Origin: Cristatella mucedo
Lineage: Eukaryota > Bryozoa > Phylactolaemata > Cristatellidae
Length of the DNA: 64,000 nt
Assembly (NCBI GenBank): GCA_009760855.2
Contig: WPIO01000158.1
Coordinates: 684,501-748,500, forward strand
Direction: 5' to 3'
Shown: piece after piece, positions 1 to 11,012 of the stretch
Numbering within the stretch: the first letter of the stretch is position 1
Layout: every line of letters starts with the position of its first letter
Position numbers and translations under genes: made by a program
The notes under the pieces: generated by a model
Told to the model about the DNA's origin: nothing
Seen by the model: only the letters and a program-made list of their open reading frames with translations
Databases searched by the model: none

Positions 1-554
1 CTCGTTCTTTATGCATAGAGCCGTGATTATGTGATATATCCTAATAGAAACTGCAGGAGCATACAGCATCATAGGACCTCTAAAGACTGGCTGCAAGTGT
101 TTCTACCTCAACCTGGATTGCTCCTGGGGTGTCGTGGCACACACGACATTTACGCACAAGTGTGGAATGCGTTCACGAAGCATGCTTCAATTAAAGATCA
201 AAATTCACGACGCTATCACCTGCCACGGTATGCACAGAAATCGCCTTCTGCACAAATCTTGCCGTGGCTCCTTACTTCCCATTAGTGTCTGGAGTTTAAA
301 AACATTCTGCTGGATGTGAGCTGAATGCTGTTAATTTTGACCATGTGCTTCAGTTATGCAATGGTCTACCTAAGCGAGTTATTGGGTGAATTTCGTTTGC
401 CCCTTGCAACCCAGTCGGGTAGGATCATTCAGGAACCGCCTTCAAATGCTGCTGCTGCAGAATAAATAAAAAAAAGTAATGTTCACCATGATTTGGAAGA
501 CTTCAAGGAGTTAACAGTGTGAACTGGGTTTAGGGCAAGTCAAGTTCAAGTTTA
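1..554. other. intergenic, nothing recognised
   Basis: No frame here has a recognisable domain and no repeat family seen elsewhere in the window is evident. The only structural remark is a short A-rich stretch near 465-475, just before the LINE fragment that starts at 555. Confidence 0.5.
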
Positions 555-1040
555 TTTAGGTCTCTTCATTCTATGGCTCCAGCCTATCTTTCAGATATAC
601 TACCCCATCAGGCAAAGCATCGTACCACTCGCTTTTCGGAATCCAACAGTCTAGAAATACCTCGTACAAACCTTAAATCCTTTGGAGACCGTGCATTTAG
701 CTCGTATGCTCCCACAGCCTGGAACTCCCTCCCGACCTGCATCAGAACATCCCCTGACCTGACCACATTTAAAAGAAACTTAAAAACATACCTATTTAGG
801 ACAGCATTTAGTGGGTCCTTGTGATTCGTCCTCGATGTGCTTATGCGTGCTGACACTGTTCATGCTGCCACTAACCACATTTGCATGCTGACCCAGTGCA
901 TGTAACCCCTAACCATGTTATTCATTTTGTTTGTTTTTCAAGCATGATTTTACTTACTATTCTATTGCGTATCACTTTGCAGCAAATGTAAAGCGCCTAG
1001 AAAGAGATTAAGTTCTCTGAGGGCGCTTTATCAAGTGCAA

Positions 1041-1072
<32 letters not shown>
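555..1072 (+). mobile_element. LINE family 1 (L2-like) 3' end, 5'-truncated
   Basis: The frame 573-824 encodes the C-terminal tail of an L2/CR1-type reverse transcriptase, including AYLSDILPHQ, GDRAFSSYAPTAWNSLP and LKTYLF before the stop. It is followed by a 3' UTR, the terminal hairpin GCGCCTAG...GGGCGC near 990-1030, and an ATT-repeat tail. The copy is cut off at 555, which is typical of 5' truncation during target-primed reverse transcription. It matches 47332-47845 almost base for base; I see one substitution (596 versus 47373). AAGTT occurs at both ends and could be a short target duplication, but this is weak. Class is known from the family; recent insertion is inference. Confidence 0.9.
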
Positions 1073-1073
<1 letters not shown>

Positions 1074-1156
1074 GTTGGCTTTTATGTGCACATGCAACCT
1101 TGAGGGGCAAGCATCAAGCAGCAATGTCAAGAAGCCTGCGTCGGCACTCGTGGTAA

Positions 1157-1540
1157 TAATAATAATAATAATAATAATAAAAATAATAATGCACTTGATA
1201 AAGCACCCTCAGAGAACTCAATCTCTTTCTAGGCGCTTTACATTTGCTGCAAAAGGAAATGCAATTGAATGGTAAGTAAAATCATGCCTGAAAAACAAAC
1301 AAAATGAATTATATGGTTAGGGGTGACATGCACAGGGTCAGCATGCAAATGTGGTTAGTGGCAGCATGCACAGTGTCAGCACACCTAAGCACATGAAGGA
1401 CGAATCACAGGGACCCACTAAATGCTATCCTAAGTAGGTGTGTTTTTAAGTTCCCTTTAAATGTGGTCAGGTCAGGGGATGTTCTGACGCAGGTCGGGAG
1501 GGAGTTCCAGGCTTTGGGAGCATACGATCTAAAGGTGGTA
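1157..1540 (-). mobile_element. LINE family 1 3' end, minus strand
   Basis: Reading on the minus strand, the end of the reverse transcriptase frame (AWNSLPTCVRTSPDLTTFK, about 1420-1510) precedes the same 3' UTR, terminal hairpin and AAT-repeat tail as the copy at 555-1072. The two copies face each other tail to tail with about 85 bases between them, so they form a large imperfect inverted repeat. This copy is truncated near 1540 and carries more substitutions. Confidence 0.85.
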
Positions 1541-2519
1541 ACATATGATTGCAGCAGCAGCAGATGTGCATTAGGAATAGCACGATCCCGATATGAATGA
1601 AGAGTTAACGATTTGACAAAAGTATCTGACCTGGCAAAGACTCTTGCTTCCCTACACGACGTAATGTACACTAATATTAGGAGACATATCTTCACAGTGG
1701 GGATCTCCAGTGTCGTATTTATATATAGCTCCTGTTTGGATGTCTGCTTCAGTTGCACCTAGTTTGGGCTTATGGACCATGCCATAAGACAAAAATCGAC
1801 CATTGCATACAAAGGCCCAAGTTGATCACTTCTGCAGCTCATGCATCCATACGAGCATCTGTCATCCTCCGTACAATTGTGTGAACAGTTACGGAGCTGT
1901 TAGATTTGAAGTTCCCCGGTGAAACTATGGGCATGGTGGTTCACGGCATATGCAGTCTCATGAAAGATCCACGTATATCTTGTGTTTCCTACGTTCAGCT
2001 GATGCATTGGTTTTCCTTCAGGTACATATGGCAAGGAATATTACTTGGTATCAGATGTCATGCTTTATTAGAGCTCTCAGCAGCTTACCAGTCCAATACG
2101 TTACGGAAATGCAGTTCTTCCATTGATGTCTTTATGTCTAGCTATGCCTCCAGAGCACTGGTTCCTCACTTTTTTGAGTCACAAACCCCTTTTTACAAAC
2201 CTGATGAAATCCTAGGACCCCTTTCTAGAAAAGTGCACATTAGCACACAAACGCAACTTTGCAAGCCATGAAGAGACTTAGTTTTATTGAAAATTGATTG
2301 CCTCACACCTTGTATTACATACACAAAGTACAAATAGAGGAACCATTGTTGCATTTCTCCCTTCTTTTACGGAAACATTAGTTGCCACTCCATACAAGAA
2401 TGAATTACAGACATCGTGTACAAATTAAATAAAGCAAAGCTTTAATTCTGCTCAAAAGTTCAATTAAGCGAGAATGTAGTTGTTAATTGGCTTGAATACA
2501 AAGATTAAATTGTGAAGCA
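1541..2519. other. intergenic, nothing recognised
   Basis: A 121-codon open frame at 1906-2271 (+) begins at a non-ATG codon and has no recognisable domain, so I do not call it a gene. No repeat family was identified. Confidence 0.4.
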
Positions 2520-2539
2520 ATGCTGGAGAAAATCCTGGC

Positions 2540-3190
2540 TCCACACCTGTGTGGAGCGATCTCTGACAAGATATCTAGCACGTCGTCTTTGACATTCAAT
2601 CTATTTCGACTTTTTTTTCATAGAAGCTAGTGCTGAAAACTCTAACTCACACAAGTATGTAGCAGCAAACGAATCTGAACACCCATGCGTAGCACGCTTA
2701 ACCAGACCACAAGGTAGGCTTATTTTAACGCACCAAATAGTTCTCGAAGGCTCTTCGAGTTAAAATAATTTCGTGACATTTCTTTGGCCATCAGGTTAAA
2801 GAGGTCATTCTTTGCAAAGTCTACATCATCAGCACAGCCTGTATCGGTGAAGACTTCGAATCGCTGTTTTAACTTTTAAGCTCGCCTGAGCTGAAGTGAC
2901 TCTAAGAATGAATCGAGTAGAGTGTTTACGTGCCTGAATAGAATTCTGCCAGCTGCAGAGAAATTGTCAAGGCTTTCTAGCTCTCAATTCCACTCTGCAG
3001 AGAGCTGCACTTCCTCTGTGTGTGGAAAGCTTGCATGGCTGGGTGTCTCCAGCCTCCTGCTCTCTCGTGGTAGTTCTGACCAGAAAAGCTTGCAGTCTTT
3101 AAGCAGCACTCCTAATGGTGACCCCACGGCCTTGAATAGTAAGATTCACCTCATTCGTGTGGCAAAAAATCAATCTACCAAGTAGGCTAA
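2540..3190 (-). pseudogene. hAT transposase relic, ZBED/FAM200-like C-terminus
   Basis: On the minus strand a broken frame contains the C-terminal dimerisation signature of hAT transposases and their domesticated ZBED/FAM200 relatives. AATYLCELEFSALASMKKKS reads from about 2675 down to 2610, followed after a frameshift by RLNVKDDVLDILS. Upstream (higher coordinates, 2700-2880) lie MAKEMSRNYF and SKSLRELFGALK, which fit the acidic-helical stretch that precedes this domain. Stops and at least one frameshift in an A-run break it, so it is not functional. Further pieces may extend to about 3540 but are too decayed to align. The hAT identity rests on motif order and is fairly secure; the subfamily is inference. 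Confidence 0.65.
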
Positions 3191-3634
3191 GCCAGGTATG
3201 AATTCCTACGTCAAACTGCTGTGAGAATGGGCGTCTTTATTTTTTTCAAAAAAGCGAAACTTTAGTTCAAAATTCGATCGAGCACCTGAGGCTTGTCCTG
3301 TGGAATGCCGGAAAAGTTCGGTGCCGTAGAGAATAACTTAATATTATCCTCACATTTCCAAATAAAATATCTTGAAAACCTGACGGTCCACTCTCCTGGC
3401 CCTGAAGAAGTTGGTGACTTTCATGCAGTAGAGAATTTCCATGCAGATTTCCATGCAGCGCAGGTGTTTCAAGTGTTCTGAGACTACCAAGATTTTTCTT
3501 CAGATCGAAGTTTAGTGTATGAAAGAAACTACCTGTTAACAAAGATTTCGATGGCCGTTATAGCTTCCAAAAGGGCTCACAAAATAGGAATTCTTCGTTA
3601 CTGGCATCAGCATAATAGCAATCGAAATAATAAT

Positions 3635-3900
3635 AATAATAATAATAGTGACAACATTAGTATATGGCCCTCATTTCTTTCTTGGCACTTTATATATACT
3701 GTAAAGGAAGCATGAACCTTAGGTTTGCGGTAACATGCACAGTGTCAATATGCATTATATGAATACTGGTAACATGCACAGGATCACACATAAGCACACC
3801 AAGAATAAATCACAAGGATTGAGGCAGTGCTGTGAGGAATAGTTGCGTTTATAGCTCCTTTTTAAATGTCATCAAGTCAAGAGATTCTATCATCACTAAA
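3635..3900 (-). mobile_element. LINE family 1 3' UTR fragment, diverged
   Basis: An AAT-repeat tail at 3628-3650 is followed by degraded versions of the family 1 3' UTR, including CATGCACAGTGTCA, CATAAGCACA and GAATAAATCACA, read as the minus strand of the element. The terminal hairpin is badly eroded. Confidence 0.7.
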
Positions 3901-3929
3901 TTCGAAAAAGTTTGCTACCATCCAAATGA

Positions 3930-4330
3930 GAATAAATAAAATGTCGTCAGTACAAGCTGCCTGTCAGGGAGTCTGAGGTAAGGTATAAGGTAGAGCAAGA
4001 GAACAAAGTAATTGGTAATTGGAGGCAGGCATAAAGAAAAGCAGTTTTCGCATCGCGGCTGCATCGGCAAAAGGGGAGAGTTTATCGTGAAAAGAGACAG
4101 ACGACCTAGAACAGACCTTTGCGGTTGCCCGTGCTTAAAACGTTCGCCGGATGACCGTCCGCAATCGCTCTGAACTCTCCCCTTGAGATAAGACCTTTGA
4201 TATTGCAGTGGAAACTCAATGAGGCCCAACCGAGACGGTAGGCCTCAATGAGTATTTGTCAAGCATCGGTATCGAACGCTGCAAAGAGATCCAGCAGAGC
4301 AAGCAGAGAGACTCAAAAAATCAACATTCC
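3930..4330 (-). mobile_element. LINE reverse transcriptase fragment, minus strand
   Basis: The minus strand carries LLALLDLFAAFDT (about 4320-4280), the first catalytic aspartate block of LINE reverse transcriptases, and then PQRSVLGRLSLFTI (about 4130-4090), a decayed PQGSVLGPLLF block. Both are out of frame with each other and interrupted. With the 3' UTR piece at 3635-3900 this is probably one old internally deleted family 1 copy. Confidence 0.7.
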
Positions 4331-7240
4331 TGAGAAGGTTGCTATGCTTTTCGCAGTAATGCTGACTCTGTGCTGACTCTGGCTCAAGTGCATGTCCCCA
4401 TTCCCGACTAAGGTCGCGCTCTCTATCAACTATTCTCGCGCCATTGCAGGCTCTAAAATCCTATTATTGGTTAATTCTGCACATGTGACCGCATGCCGAC
4501 CGCATGCCGGGTTCAGCCTCTCCTCAGTTTGTTGCAATGGCCCGAGATTATGAGCTATGAGCTTGACAGCTGACCTGCGAATATGAACTATGAGCATTGG
4601 CCGCCGACTTTGAACTGAGAACCGCTTACGAAGTAACCTCGATGAGCCGGGGTTTATGTACGGAACGAGATTATTGTACGACTTGCGACCTGGCCGGCAT
4701 TTAAGGTGCGAGCCTGGCCGAATTGGCTCTCTTTGAATACCGATCTGCCGGTCGGTGACTCGTATCTGGCTGCCTCGATGCTCTTACCATGCCGTGAAGC
4801 AATCGGAGAGACTTCCTGAAGTTCTACATCAGTGATGTGATGGTGGGCAGCGAGGCGGTACGAGGGAAGGTCTCCGCGGGTGCAAGGTCTTGCCGTCGTT
4901 CGGCAAGACCGCCGCAGGACCGCCTGAGGAGAAGCATGACGCTCGAACACCCGTGACTTAACGTTAACGTTAACTGTTAACATTGCGTGCAACTACTGTG
5001 CAGATAAATAGTTGAGGCTGAGCTGCTGTAAGACTGTATACGAATCTGTCGGAATTCACCAGCCATATCAGCCATAATATACAGGCAAGCAATTGTTAGC
5101 GCTTTTCGTAATTGGGTGTTGCTGTTAGCACCGCTTTCGAGCTCTCGAGTGCTGATTCGTTACCGTGTAGAGCGTATTAAGGAGAGCCAGGCCTCTATAC
5201 ATTGCACGTGCTGTCTGCAGCAAAGTGGCATCCCCTCCCGTTCATCCGACTTCGCCCTCACTGGCGGGGTGCCCCCAACACGAGGCTCGGACGCCGGCGC
5301 TCCACTTGGCAATCGAGCTGATGTCGTCTTAGGAGCGGCCCTGCGAACGACTACTGATCGAGCGCTCGATCTTAAGAATCCTAGTTTATTAACCAGTTGA
5401 CAGCTGCCGGCCATTCACTAGCCGAGTTAAGATCTCCATTTCCAGCTAGTCAATGAGAAAGAGCCTCAAGCTCTACTCTAAAATCACATGATCTTCAGAG
5501 TCTAACCTAGCTGCACGATGTGCCGAATAAAGACTCGATTGCAGTAGGTATTTACCGCATTAGCTCGTTATCCGACTGGTTCGAATCGAAGGGTCGACAG
5601 GCGAGACAGGCCGGTTCGAGTGAGTCCAGTACGTGCTGTGCGTTGATCAGGTTGAGACCTGGCTTGTGTACGGTCATCGCTTGTGAAACTTGGCATGAGT
5701 CGCCATTTTTAGACTGCAGCAGTGCTCCGAAGGCGCTCGGCTCGGTACTTGTAGATACTCGGACGTTCGCACGGGGAAACTGTGCTCTCGTCCTGACTGA
5801 GTAGCGAAAAGCTTTCGTACAGCAGCGCCCCCAGTGGCCCCTCCCCCAGTGTTTTCTATCAGACCTCAATCTTAGTAAGTCGGGTATTTCGAACTGACAA
5901 CTAAGCGCATGATTCCAAAGAAATAGCAGAAATAGATCAACTGCTAAAAACGCTCGTGTAACATTAAAACGTGTAAATCTTGATCGCGGTAGCGCATTAG
6001 CAAGAACCCAATGTTTCCAGCTCCTTGTTGGTGTGTAGCACTTATTCTTGCACGGATGACTGACATTTCAGCCCTGACTGCCGACATTCGGAGACTTCCA
6101 GTTAATCGCGGACCTACCAGTGCTTTAAGGCTAAGTGAGTTTGGGTGCTGCTAGCAACAGCGCTGCTCAGCCTGTTTGACCTTAGCCCGGCCCTAGATCG
6201 AGCAGGTTTTGCGAACCCGGCACTAATGAGGGGGCATAACTCAGGGTGGCTTTATAGTAAGGACTGGTGTCAGCGAACAGGAAAGCGACTGCTGGGAATA
6301 TCGCAAACACCGTTTTGCAAGCATCAATTCTTCTGTCAGTAGCTGTCTGTTTTTTTTTTAATTTCGTGACGCCAGACTGTGCTGTAAAGGGGAACTACAA
6401 CTTAACCGAGCTTTCGATGACAAATGCGAGGCTCTAATGTTGGTGTGTACCGGCCGACCTGACTAAGGTAAGATACCCACCAACTCGGCGTAGTGAAGAC
6501 AACAAACGCTGAGCCGAGTGTTCTGCAGATGCTGCCGCCATAGCCGACCGCAGTGGGGCTACACCGCCAGGCTAGACGGTTGTTGACCGTACGAAGGCCC
6601 TGCAATGCCCCAGAGAATTTAAAGACTTTATCTGGCCGACCGAGCTACCGCTGGAAGCACCCATTAGTTGATATGACGATTCGATTTTCTGATTAGAGAT
6701 TGCAGCATATGTAGGAATCAAAGCAGCATTCTGGATCTGCCACGTCGGAATCGATCGCCGATCCTTTTTGGCCCGGTTACCGCTCACGCGGCAGCAGGGC
6801 TGCCGTCTGCTGCGACCGGGCGAAGCTTAGCTCGATTGACCCAACCCCACGGGCTTGCAGTACCCGGATGCCTGGTTTGGCGTTGAGAGCGACGGCGTCT
6901 GCCTTTACCGGCATTCCGAGGATAGGCGGCTTTTGCAAGGAAGACTTCACTGGGAAGGCTTCACTCGACGCCCATCCTGTTTGTCAGAAAAATACAGGCA
7001 CGTACGTATCCGGCATATCCCTCGGGAAGTTTCTAATTATAGCTCGATTCATGCTTCAGCGTGAGTACCGGCCAGGACCCGTAAAGCTGGGCTTCTGTAG
7101 CCAGTGGCTATCGATCGCATCGATATCCCGGCAGAGTAAAACTGGGAACTCTCCTCACACCACCAAGCTTGTCAATGTTGGTTATCACGTTTGGCCCCCC
7201 CCCCCGGAGTAAGTTACTCGCCTTTAGCGACATTTAGCTC
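4331..7240. other. 2.9 kb low-repeat stretch, no gene recognised
   Basis: This is one of the longest stretches without a recognised LINE or SINE. Several overlapping open frames of 60-115 codons exist on both strands (for example 4654-4992, 5552-5869, 6868-7212), but none has a domain, a start context or splice sites I can defend. A short GTTAAC-type palindromic cluster lies at 4960-4985 and a C run at 7194-7205. Two spots (about 5112 and 6140) share a similar opening, TGGGTG(T/C)TGCT, which may hint at an unrecognised dispersed repeat. Confidence 0.4.
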
Positions 7241-7320
7241 CTGGGCTCGAGCCTTGCGGTACATGTAAAGCACCTGGATAGAGATTAAGCACTCAATATA
7301 GGGCGCTATATTAATACACT
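7241..7320 (+). mobile_element. SINE-B tail fragment
   Basis: The end of a tRNA-like head (GGGCTCGAGCC) leads into GTAAAGCACCTGGATAGAGATTAAG and a GGGCGCTATATTAAT end, the shared LINE family 1 / SINE-B tail. Most of the head is missing or unrecognisable. Confidence 0.6.
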
Positions 7321-7457
7321 ATTTATGTATTACTTAATTTTATTCATTTATTACTTAGCAAGCTACACAAAATAGCTAAGCAGTAGCTCAGCACTCTTGC
7401 ATTCTCACACAAGTTTACGAATTCCTGAGGTTTGGCCAGGTGCCTCCTTTGCTGAAA

Positions 7458-7690
7458 TAATAATAATAATAATAATTCACTTGATAAAGCGCCCTCAGAG
7501 AACTTAATCTCTCTCTAGGCGCTTTACATTTGCTGTAAAGTGAAATGCGATTGAATGGTAAGTAAAATCATGCTTGAAAAACAAACGAAATGAATAATAT
7601 GGTTAGGGGTGATATGCACAGGGTCAGCATGCAAATGTGGTTAGTGGCAGCATGCACAGTGTCAGCACGCATAAGCACATCAAAAGAGCT
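7458..7690 (-). mobile_element. LINE family 1 3' UTR, minus strand
   Basis: An AAT-repeat tail, the terminal hairpin (CGCCCTCAGAG...CTCTAGGCGC) and the CATGCACAGGGTCAGCATGC segment are in the usual order for a minus-strand copy. It ends abruptly near 7690, where a plus-strand fragment of the same family begins. Confidence 0.8.
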
Positions 7691-7945
7691 TGGATGGCGT
7701 GCGTCGCTACGTCGCCTGACACGACGAAATTTAAAAATAAGCTTAAAGCGCACCTTTTTATTAAAGTATTGGTGGGTCTGTGTGACTCGTCCTTCGTGTG
7801 CATGTACCTGCTTACACTGCCTGCAGCTTGCGGATGTTAGCGCCAAACATTTGGTAATGCTTTACATATGCAACATCTGCAAAGTGCCTAGAGAGAGATT
7901 CAGTTCTGTACGACGCTATACAAATGTATTACTATTATTATTAAT
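7691..7945 (+). mobile_element. LINE family 1 3' end, plus strand
   Basis: The last codons of the reverse transcriptase frame (TTKFKNKLKAHLF, about 7720-7762) are followed by the 3' UTR, a partly decayed terminal hairpin (GTGCCTAGAGAGAGATTCAG) and an ATT tail. It abuts the minus-strand copy at 7458-7690 head to head. Confidence 0.75.
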
Positions 7946-7949
7946 ATTA

Positions 7950-8470
7950 CGGCTGCCTGTTGATCAACGGATACAGAGCAAAGTTCTTACGCTGATGCAC
8001 AAAGCCCGCCCTGGCTTGGCTCCTTCATACCTGACTGAACTGCTGCACCAGTTTCAGCTTCCTCGTGCCCTCAGATCCTATATGGACGATAAATTAGTTG
8101 TTCCATTCCTCCGCTTGAAAACCTTAGGTGGTAAAAGCCTTTTGGCTCTGCAAGTCCTAGATTGTGGAACTCACTACCAAAATTTTAACGCAACGGTATC
8201 TACTCTCCTACTGCCGACTATGGCACGTCCTTTCTAGCCGTGCTGAGCTGCTACTTTCATGCTACTCGCTACCTCAACTGCTCTCCTAACTCAGATATGC
8301 TTTCACTTTCTCTTTGTAGCATGCGATAAAGTCTGTTGGCTACCGAAGAATGCGTACCGGAAGCCGCTTAGGTTTTGAGTTTGTTATACAAAACTTTCTT
8401 GTGTAACACCGACATAGTTTTTGTGGTTTGTGGAGTTACAGACGGGGATGCATTACCGAAGCCAGGGTAG
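7950..8470 (+). mobile_element. LINE family 2 3' end
   Basis: The frame LPVDQRIQSKVLTLMHKARPG, AYL-type SYLTELLHQF and FLRLKTLGGKSLL is a reverse transcriptase C-terminus related to, but distinct from, family 1. It is followed by a characteristic 3' UTR (GCTGAGCTGCTACTTTCATGC, GCCGCTTAGG, GTGTAACACCGACATAG) and a GTTTGTGGAGTTACAG end. Stops and small indels show it is not active. Related copies are at 14890, 29755, 35285, 35695, 37612 and 45930. Confidence 0.8.
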
Positions 8471-8550
8471 TCCCTACTGAAGAACCGCCTTGGCCTTGGC
8501 CTTGACCGAATTGCAGTTCCTAACTGCTCGCCGGCCAATGCTCGGGCCAA

Positions 8551-8880
8551 TTATGTAAAGGAAGCACGAGCAAAACAGAAAACTGGGAAAATGCTGCAGA
8601 TTTTGAAATCGCGCTTACTGGATTGCTCTTGTTCATAGAAGCCCGATACCCTAACATTTTTTCGAGTAGATTCTGCATCGTAGTCATCTGCAACGTTCAG
8701 CACAGTCGACACTGCAGTTTTCCAGTCTGTCGGTGTCTGTCCTTCATACTGACGACACGTAAAGGCGTCTACACTGTCCATTTGCTGTCTGCACATTGTC
8801 CTTAGGTTGTCCAAACCCAGGTAAGCTCCAATCACAAAGCAGTCGGCATTAACGGTGGATTTATCTCTGGTGTCTTTGGT
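8551..8880 (-). other. unassigned protein-like segment
   Basis: The minus strand has an open frame from about 8880 to 8551 with low-repeat, protein-like composition, including FVIGAYLGLDNLRTMCRQQ and YEGQTPTDWKTAVSTVLNV. I do not recognise the family. It could be a decayed transposon or gag-like frame, or an exon of an unknown gene. I see no convincing splice acceptor on its upstream side. A short related string (CAAGAGCAAT...GATTTCAAAATC) occurs near 49015-49045 on the minus strand, which favours a dispersed repeat. Confidence 0.25.
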
Positions 8881-8984
8881 CGCACTCCTCCGAAAATTGA
8901 TAGATTCTAGTCATCTGTGTTAAACGTCTCGTCAATTAAATTTGTTATTAAACTTATCCCTAATCATAATTAAATGCTTCTCTT

Positions 8985-9064
8985 ATAGCAAATTTTAAGT
9001 GCCTAGAAAGATATGAACTTCTCTGAGGGTGCCGTAAAAATGTATTATTATTTTTATTATTAAA
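8985..9064 (+). mobile_element. LINE family 1 terminal hairpin and tail
   Basis: Only the last segment remains: AGCAAATTTTAAGTGCCTAGAAAG..., the CTCTGAGGGTGCC arm and an ATT-type tail. It is a heavily 5'-truncated copy. Confidence 0.7.
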
Positions 9065-9785
9065 ATTCCTCCATAAAAAGTACTCTCACAGTACGTTCAG
9101 TATAGCAGCTGTGGTCACAAGTGCATGGCCCACAATTAATGAAACATTATTGCAAAATATCATAAACTCAGAGGTTGCTCATTACAGTATGGAATGACGA
9201 CATAATTTCGTCATTAACCCAGGTTGCTGCCCCACTGTAGCTGGTAAATGCCCCTTTGTGACAGCCCTTCGGACAGCCTGTCGTCAGGCTGGGTCTCGAG
9301 ACTAATCTTCTGATCTTTTCCATGCGAGGAATACTCGGATGTGGGGGACTACTCTGATTAATCGGACCAAAGCTGTCTTGCTGCCTCGATCTGCAGCTAA
9401 TGGCTCGACGATCAGCAGTGGCCTACCATCAGATTTCTGTATGGCTTATCGTTTTTCTTTTTTGAAGTTTCAGTCCTACATGATTATATGCATGTAATAA
9501 TAATAATAATAATAAAGGATTCCCCTTTGCACCCATTAGAAATAAAGCTCATTCTTGGTACTACCTGTGAGCCTCTGACAATCCCGAACTCTGTGGTGAA
9601 AGCAAAACTGCCGAATTATTAGGGAATTCCAACTGCGACAGGCGTTGATGAAGGGCACCAGTGAAGGGTGGGCAGGTGCATTGTGGTGGGGATTCAGATG
9701 GAGCGCTCACTAAGTGATGATAAAAAATTCTTGCAGCACCATAAGAGAACTAAATACCGTTTAAGACACTTCAAATATGCTAGAA
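9065..9785. other. intergenic, nothing recognised
   Basis: There is a small AAT run at 9497-9516 and a short hairpin around CAGCCTGTCGTCAGGCTG (9280-9297). No gene-like frame was found. Confidence 0.4.
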
Positions 9786-9786
9786 G

Positions 9787-9853
9787 AAAGCGCCTAGAAA
9801 GAGATTAAGTTCTATGGGGGCGCTTTATCAAGTGCATTATTATTATTATTATC
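9787..9853 (+). mobile_element. LINE family 1 terminal hairpin and tail
   Basis: AAGCGCCTAGAAAGAGATTA, GGGGGCGCTTTATCAAGTGC and an ATT tail are present. The copy contains little more than the terminal hairpin and directly abuts a minus-strand copy. Confidence 0.75.
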
Positions 9854-9855
9854 TA

Positions 9856-10690
9856 AATTAGTTAGTAGTAGCATGGGCCCAGTGTCAGCACGTAAGGGGT
9901 AATTCACATGGACAGAGAAAATTCTACAAGAAGCGATTGGTCTTCAGCGTCATTTTAAATGTCGTTAAATCGGCAGTGGGGGAGATGCAGTGGCATCAGT
10001 CAGTGGTGAGTTCCACACGTTGGGAGCATACGAACTAAAGGCGCGGTCTCCAAAGGGTGAGAGGATGTTCGAGGCACAGCCAATTGACTTTAGTCAGCAG
10101 AGCTAAAGAAGAGCAGTTAGGAAGATGGGAAGCCTAGGAGTATTTCAGATAGGTACGCCAAAACAGAAGAGGGAAGGGACCAATGGGAGAATGATAGGAC
10201 CTTTTAGTCGGTACACTGCTTGATAGGGAGCCAGTGCAGGTCGGTGAGAAGTGGTGTGGAATGGTAGTTGATGGACGTCATGCCAGACAAGCTCCAGCCG
10301 CAAGAGTTCTCCACAATTGTAAGCTACTCACGGGTAAAGCTGGATGGAGGGGGCAATCGCTCTCCCCCATACAGAGGGAAGTACCTATATCCTGGGGCAA
10401 ATTTCTCTAGGCACACGAGGTAGGAGCAGTGTACCTCGCCCCAACCTGAAAACTTTGGCTCCTCCCTTGAAGCTACTTACGCAGAAAGACCTGCAGTTAA
10501 AGAGTGACAGAAGTCTAGATGAGATGTCACAAATGCATGTACCGGTTTGGCAGTAGTATCCTTATGTACGCAATATTGTAATGTCATGCCGATGAACGTC
10601 GGCAGACTTGAGCGAGGAGCTCATGTGGTCATTCTACGAAAGGTTATTTTGGAATAGAGCGCTCAGATTCTCTGCAGAGGCTACAGAAAA
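9856..10690 (-). mobile_element. LINE family 1, minus strand, interrupted
   Basis: Minus-strand reading gives the 3' UTR (9870-9960), the reverse transcriptase C-terminus (9960-10330) and, beyond an interruption, the palm/thumb region (10490-10690). The interruption at about 10340-10480 begins GGATGGAGGGGGCAATCGC and ends near TTTGGCTCCTCCCTT. That resembles the GGAGCCAGGGGG-ended element at 22830 and 49676, so it is probably a small DNA transposon inserted in the LINE. Confidence 0.7.
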
Positions 10691-10894
10691 TATGCGAGCT
10701 AGCGACTCTTTATGGTTAGGTTGCTAACGTCCGAGTAGCACTACTTCTGAAACTATTGAGTAGGTTTTATCATCACATAATTTGAGAAAGCTTACTTATA
10801 TCCATGTACAAATATCAGCAATACATGCTGCAAGGGAGCTTAGCTGGTATAAAGTGGACACAAATCCCAGATTGCAGAGACTCGAATACCATGC

Positions 10895-11012
10895 ACACAT
10901 GCACACACAAACAGACACACTCACTCACACACACACATGCACACGTGTGATTGCACATCCACCCGGTCCCTAACACACACAGACACAGACAGACACAGAC
11001 ACAGACACATAC
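10895..11012 (+). repeat. CA-rich simple repeat
   Basis: Imperfect ACAC and ACAGAC repeats alternate with CATGCACA units. Open frames across it are artefacts of the repeat. Confidence 0.85.

Noticed and set aside
608-856. 82-codon minus frame found identically at 47385-47633
   Set aside because: The identity is due to the duplicated LINE end; the frame is antisense to the reverse transcriptase tail.
1906-2271. 121-codon open frame as a gene
   Set aside because: It has a non-ATG start, no domain, no splice context and no conservation evidence.
5116-5414. Overlapping plus and minus frames of about 90 codons
   Set aside because: Both strands are open over the same GC-rich DNA and neither shows a domain or splice signals.
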